The position numbers were made by a program, and so were the translations under genes. A model generated the notes under the pieces. It was not told the origin of the DNA. It made no database searches and saw nothing but the letters and a program-made list of their open reading frames with translations. DNA of 64,000 nt from an uncultured Clostridia bacterium (lineage in GTDB: Bacteria; Bacillota; Clostridia; Oscillospirales; Oscillospiraceae): NCBI GenBank assembly GCA_947173485.1, contig CAMWFH010000003.1, forward strand, positions 124,001 through 188,000, given 5' to 3'. Within the stretch, counting starts at the first letter, position 1. Each line of letters begins with the position of its first letter. Shown here piece after piece: positions 61,270 through 64,000 of this stretch.

Positions 61270-61832
61270 CCTATGACTGGACCGGCCTCTGCGCCCGCTG
61301 CCAGGCGGGCGAGCGGCTGAAATTCATCTTTTTCTGGAAGCACACCGAGCCGGAGGGCCAGGTGACCAAGGCCTGCTTCAGCCAGTGGTATCCCAGCGTA
61401 TTCACCGCCGGCGGCGTGACCTACCAGTCTGCCGAGCAGTATATGATGGCCCGGAAGGCCCTGCTGTTCGAGGACCGGGAGATGTTCGAGGCCATCATGG
61501 CGGCTGCCCATCCCCGGCAGTGCAAGGCCCTGGGGCAGAAGGTCCGGGACTTTGACCAGGCGGTCTGGGACCGGCATAAAAAGCAGATCGTGGTCGATGG
61601 CAACCTGGCGAAATTCAGCCAGAACGAGCCGCTGGAGCGCTTCCTCCTGGGGACCGGCCAGCGGATCCTGGTGGAGGCCAGCCCCTATGACAAGATCTGG
61701 GGCATCGGCATGACAGCCGGCGACCCCCGGGCGGAGGACCCCCTCCAATGGAACGGGCAGGACCTGCTGGGCTTCGCCCTGATGGAGGTCCGGGATATCT
61801 TAGGAGAGAAAAACACGGAAAAGGAGATATAG
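61266..61832 (+). CDS. NADAR-family (YbiA-like) protein
   Basis: A 188-residue NADAR domain protein. The family pattern is present: FKIFFW-type opening (LKFIFFWKHTE), FSQWYPSVFTAGGVTYQSAEQYMMARKALLF, and ILVEASPYDKIWGIGM near the C-terminus. NADAR proteins act on ADP-ribose-linked or riboflavin-intermediate substrates; DarT-linked relatives remove ADP-ribose from DNA. It overlaps the HAD gene by 4 nt and lies 3 nt before pyrE, so it is co-translated in the operon. Its function in this setting is unknown. Confidence 0.87.
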   Translation: MTYDWTGLCARCQAGERLKFIFFWKHTEPEGQVTKACFSQWYPSVFTAGGVTYQSAEQYMMARKALLFEDREMFEAIMAAAHPRQCKALGQKVRDFDQAVWDRHKKQIVVDGNLAKFSQNEPLERFLLGTGQRILVEASPYDKIWGIGMTAGDPRAEDPLQWNGQDLLGFALMEVRDILGEKNTEKEI

Positions 61833-61835
61833 AAC

Positions 61836-62483
61836 ATGAACGCTATGGAGCGCAAGGAACTGATCGCGCGGGATCTGCTGTCCATCGGGGCGGTGTTCCT
61901 CCGGCCGGACGAGCCCTTCACCTGGGCCAGCGGCATCAAGAGCCCCATCTACTGCGACAACCGCCTGACCCTCACGGCCCCGGTGGTCCGTACCCATGTG
62001 GAGGAGGGGCTGGCGGAGACCATCCGCCGGGAGTACCCCGAGACGGAGGTCCTGATGGGCACCTCCACCGCCGGCATCGCCCACGCCGCCATCGTGGGCC
62101 ACCTGATGGACCTGCCTATGGGCTATGTCCGCTCCGGGGCCAAGGACCACGGCCGGAACAACCGGATCGAGGGCAAGCTGGAGGCCGGGCAGAAGGTGGT
62201 GGTGGTGGAGGACCTGATCTCCACCGGCGGCAGCTGCATCGAGGTGGTGGAGGCCCTGCGGGAAGCCGGGGCGGAGGTCCTGGGCATCGTCAGCATCTTC
62301 ACCTATGGGATGCGGAAGGGCCTGGACCGGCTGGCGGCAGCCAACGTGCGCAACATAAGCCTCTGCGATCTGGACACCCTGGTGAAGATCGCCGCCAACA
62401 GCAACTACATCCAGCCCAAGGACGAGGAGCGCATCCTGCGCTTCCGGGACGACCCCGCCGATGAGAGCTGGATCGGACGATAA
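61836..62483 (+). CDS. pyrE: PyrE: orotate phosphoribosyltransferase
   Basis: A 215-residue enzyme joining orotate and PRPP to give OMP. Seen: the N-terminal [18 protein letters not shown], the catalytic loop [15 protein letters not shown] and the PRPP-binding [25 protein letters not shown] 61836 is preceded by AAGGAG. It supplies the substrate for PyrF earlier in the operon. Confidence 0.94.
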   Translation: MNAMERKELIARDLLSIGAVFLRPDEPFTWASGIKSPIYCDNRLTLTAPVVRTHVEEGLAETIRREYPETEVLMGTSTAGIAHAAIVGHLMDLPMGYVRSGAKDHGRNNRIEGKLEAGQKVVVVEDLISTGGSCIEVVEALREAGAEVLGIVSIFTYGMRKGLDRLAAANVRNISLCDLDTLVKIAANSNYIQPKDEERILRFRDDPADESWIGR

Positions 62484-62502
62484 GTTTGGAGGTCATACGT
62501 TT

Positions 62503-63429
62503 ATGAGTGAGATCAGACATTTGATCGACATCCTGGATCTGAGCGTGGAGGAGATCGACGCTCTGATCGCCCTGGGGGAACGGATCATGGACGACCCCGC
62601 CGCCTACGCCGATAAATGCCGGGGCAAGATCATGGCCACGCTGTTTTTCGAGCCATCCACCCGGACCCGGCTCAGCTTCGAGAGCGCCATGCTGAGCCTG
62701 GGGGGCAGCGTCTTAGGTTTCTCCGCCGCCGCCAACTCCTCCGCCGCCAAGGGCGAGAGCGTGGCGGACACCATCCGCACCGTCAGCGCCTACAGCGATA
62801 TCATCGCCATGCGCCACCCCAAGGAGGGCGCGCCCCTGGTGGCCGCGGCCAAGGCCACGGTGCCGGTGATCAACGGCGGCGACGGCGGCCACAACCACCC
62901 CACCCAGACCCTCACCGACCTTCTGACCATCCAGCGGCGGAAGGGCCGGCTCCACGATCTGACCGTGGGCTTCTGCGGGGACCTGAAATTTGGCCGGACG
63001 GTCCACTCCCTGATCAACGCCCTGGCCAGGTATCAGGGCATCAAGTTCGTCCTGATCGCCCCGGAGGAGCTGAAGGTGCCCAGCTATGTGAAGAAGGACG
63101 TGATTCAGAAGAACGGCCTGCCCTATGAGCAGACCACCGACCTGGAGGCGGTCATGCCGGAGCTGGATATCCTGTATATGACTCGGGTCCAGCGGGAGCG
63201 GTTCTTCAACGAGGAGGACTACCTGCGCCTGAAGGACAGCTATATCCTGACCCCGGACAAGCTCCGCGGCGCCAAGTCGGATATGACCATCCTGCACCCC
63301 CTGCCCCGGGTGAACGAGATCTCCACCGCCGTGGACGACGACCCCAGGGCCGGCTACTTCGAGCAGGTCCGCTGCGGCCGGTTCATCCGCATGGCGCTGA
63401 TCTTGAAGCTGCTGAACATCGCAGAGTGA
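62503..63429 (+). CDS. pyrB: PyrB: aspartate carbamoyltransferase catalytic subunit
   Basis: A 308-residue subunit. The carbamoyl phosphate loop is [30 protein letters not shown] is the Lys-containing 80s loop, [18 protein letters not shown] and the C-terminal [14 protein letters not shown] are intact. Presence of PyrI next door implies a regulated ATCase of the E. coli type. ATG 62503 has GGAGG 10 nt upstream; the upstream frame from 62461 covers the pyrE end. Confidence 0.95.
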   Translation: MSEIRHLIDILDLSVEEIDALIALGERIMDDPAAYADKCRGKIMATLFFEPSTRTRLSFESAMLSLGGSVLGFSAAANSSAAKGESVADTIRTVSAYSDIIAMRHPKEGAPLVAAAKATVPVINGGDGGHNHPTQTLTDLLTIQRRKGRLHDLTVGFCGDLKFGRTVHSLINALARYQGIKFVLIAPEELKVPSYVKKDVIQKNGLPYEQTTDLEAVMPELDILYMTRVQRERFFNEEDYLRLKDSYILTPDKLRGAKSDMTILHPLPRVNEISTAVDDDPRAGYFEQVRCGRFIRMALILKLLNIAE

Positions 63430-63442
63430 TAGGAGGCTGTTC

Positions 63443-63868
63443 ATGAACATCGATTCCATCAAAAACGGCATCGTCATCGACCATATCCCCGCCGGGGAGA
63501 GCATGACCATCTACCGGCTGCTCCACCTGGACCGGCTGGACTGCTCCGTGGCGATCATCAAGAACGTGGTCAGTGGGAAGATGGGGAAGAAGGATATCAT
63601 CAAGATCGACTCCACCTTGGATATCGACCTCGATATCCTGGGCTTCATCAGCCCGGACATCACGGTGAACATCATCCGGGACGGGGCCCGGGTGGAGAAG
63701 AAGCAGCTGGCGCTGCCGGAGATGCTCACCGGCGTGCTGGCCTGCAAGAACCCCAGGTGCATCACCTCCGTGGAGCAGGAGCTGCCCCAGCGGTTCAAGC
63801 TGACGGACCGGGAGAACAAGGTGTACCGCTGCATCTACTGCGAGACCAAGGTAGAGATCAAGCGGTGA
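63443..63868 (+). CDS. pyrI: PyrI: aspartate carbamoyltransferase regulatory subunit
   Basis: A 141-residue regulatory chain that binds nucleotides and zinc. The allosteric domain (1-95) opens with IDSIKNGIVIDHIPAGESM, and the zinc domain carries four Cys in ACKNPRCIT and YRCIYCETK. Thirteen nt after pyrB. Such chains make ATCase sensitive to CTP and ATP. Confidence 0.94.
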   Translation: MNIDSIKNGIVIDHIPAGESMTIYRLLHLDRLDCSVAIIKNVVSGKMGKKDIIKIDSTLDIDLDILGFISPDITVNIIRDGARVEKKQLALPEMLTGVLACKNPRCITSVEQELPQRFKLTDRENKVYRCIYCETKVEIKR

Positions 63869-63905
63869 CCGCCGGCCGCATTTCGATATAGGAGAAAGAA
63901 AAGAT

Positions 63906-64000
63906 ATGTCGTTTCGTTTTATCCACAACAATTTCAACGTACAGGATCTGGACCGCTCCCTGGTCTTTTACCACCAGGCCCTGGGGCTGACGGAGGTCCG
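63906..64000 (+). CDS. VOC-family protein (glyoxalase-like), partial at the right edge
   Basis: The first 31 residues only: MSFRFIHNNFNVQDLDRSL then VFYHQALGLTEV, the opening strand-helix of the vicinal oxygen chelate fold with the His of FIHNNFNV, which resembles lactoylglutathione lyase (GloA). AGGAG lies 11 nt before ATG 63906. It follows pyrI by 37 nt. Confidence 0.7.
   Translation, partial: MSFRFIHNNFNVQDLDRSLVFYHQALGLTEV

Overview
The window is a GC-rich, densely packed stretch of a Gram-positive, probably spore-forming gut Firmicute (Clostridia; the gene content looks most like Oscillospiraceae such as Flavonifractor, Lawsonibacter or Oscillibacter relatives). The evidence is a BofA sporulation protein beside a YaaL/DUF2508 protein, SLH-domain surface proteins, strong AGGAGG ribosome binding sites, sigma-A promoters that often carry a TG extension of the -10 box, a pyrI-type aspartate transcarbamylase and a class 1B dihydroorotate dehydrogenase. 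Assignment to a genus is inference. I saw no rRNA, tRNA, CRISPR array, IS transposase or prophage module.

Layout. 1-5.6 kb: a minus-strand unit (DUF308 membrane protein, MMPL/RND exporter, secreted coiled-coil protein cut by the window edge) facing a TetR-family regulator. 5.6-8.8 kb: a cyclase-family hydrolase, a 330-nt gap holding a 150-bp symmetric palindrome, and a frameshifted transglutaminase/LRR/SLH protein. 8.9-13.4 kb: a minus-strand operon comM-(78 aa)-thiI-DUF4177-cinA. 13.5-21.4 kb: YitT, then a divergent type IIA topoisomerase pair whose two subunit genes are separated by a copper-amine-oxidase stalk protein and a small Cys-rich protein. 21.5-29 kb: NUDIX, DUF3343, purA, cls, a broken lipoprotein gene, a DUF4397 repeat protein and two membrane proteins. 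29-35.2 kb: YfcC transporter, bofA/yaaL facing tadA, a PH-domain protein, asnS, an ankyrin protein. 35.4-42.7 kb: DUF2156-GNAT fusion, DegV, a BlaI/BlaR1-like operon with a clear double operator, an XRE regulator facing a frameshifted membrane protein. 42.9-52.4 kb: the Firmicute glmU-prs-pth-mfd cluster, with a GlmU that has lost its uridylyltransferase domain and an LRR-SUKH protein inserted before mfd, then a flotillin. 52.4-56.1 kb: a candidate Fst-like type I toxin-antitoxin locus, thyA, a 60-aa protein, folA and an SLH-GH5 glycosidase. 56.1-63.9 kb: the pyrimidine operon pyrC-K-D-F-(MBL-HAD-NADAR)-pyrE-B-I behind a promoter and leader terminator, then a VOC-family gene cut by the right edge.

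The most notable find is in the roughly 430-nt gap before thyA. A 31-residue membrane peptide with a perfect Shine-Dalgarno is read leftward. A short convergent RNA is read rightward from its own promoter. The two share one bidirectional terminator and carry the same two direct repeats, one of which covers the peptide start codon. That is the architecture of the Fst/par family of type I toxin-antitoxin systems. The pyrimidine genes supply UMP de novo except for carbamoyl phosphate (no carAB here), and thyA plus folA just upstream supply dTMP and recycle folate. Three genes each carry a single-base frameshift, which could be real decay or residual assembly error.
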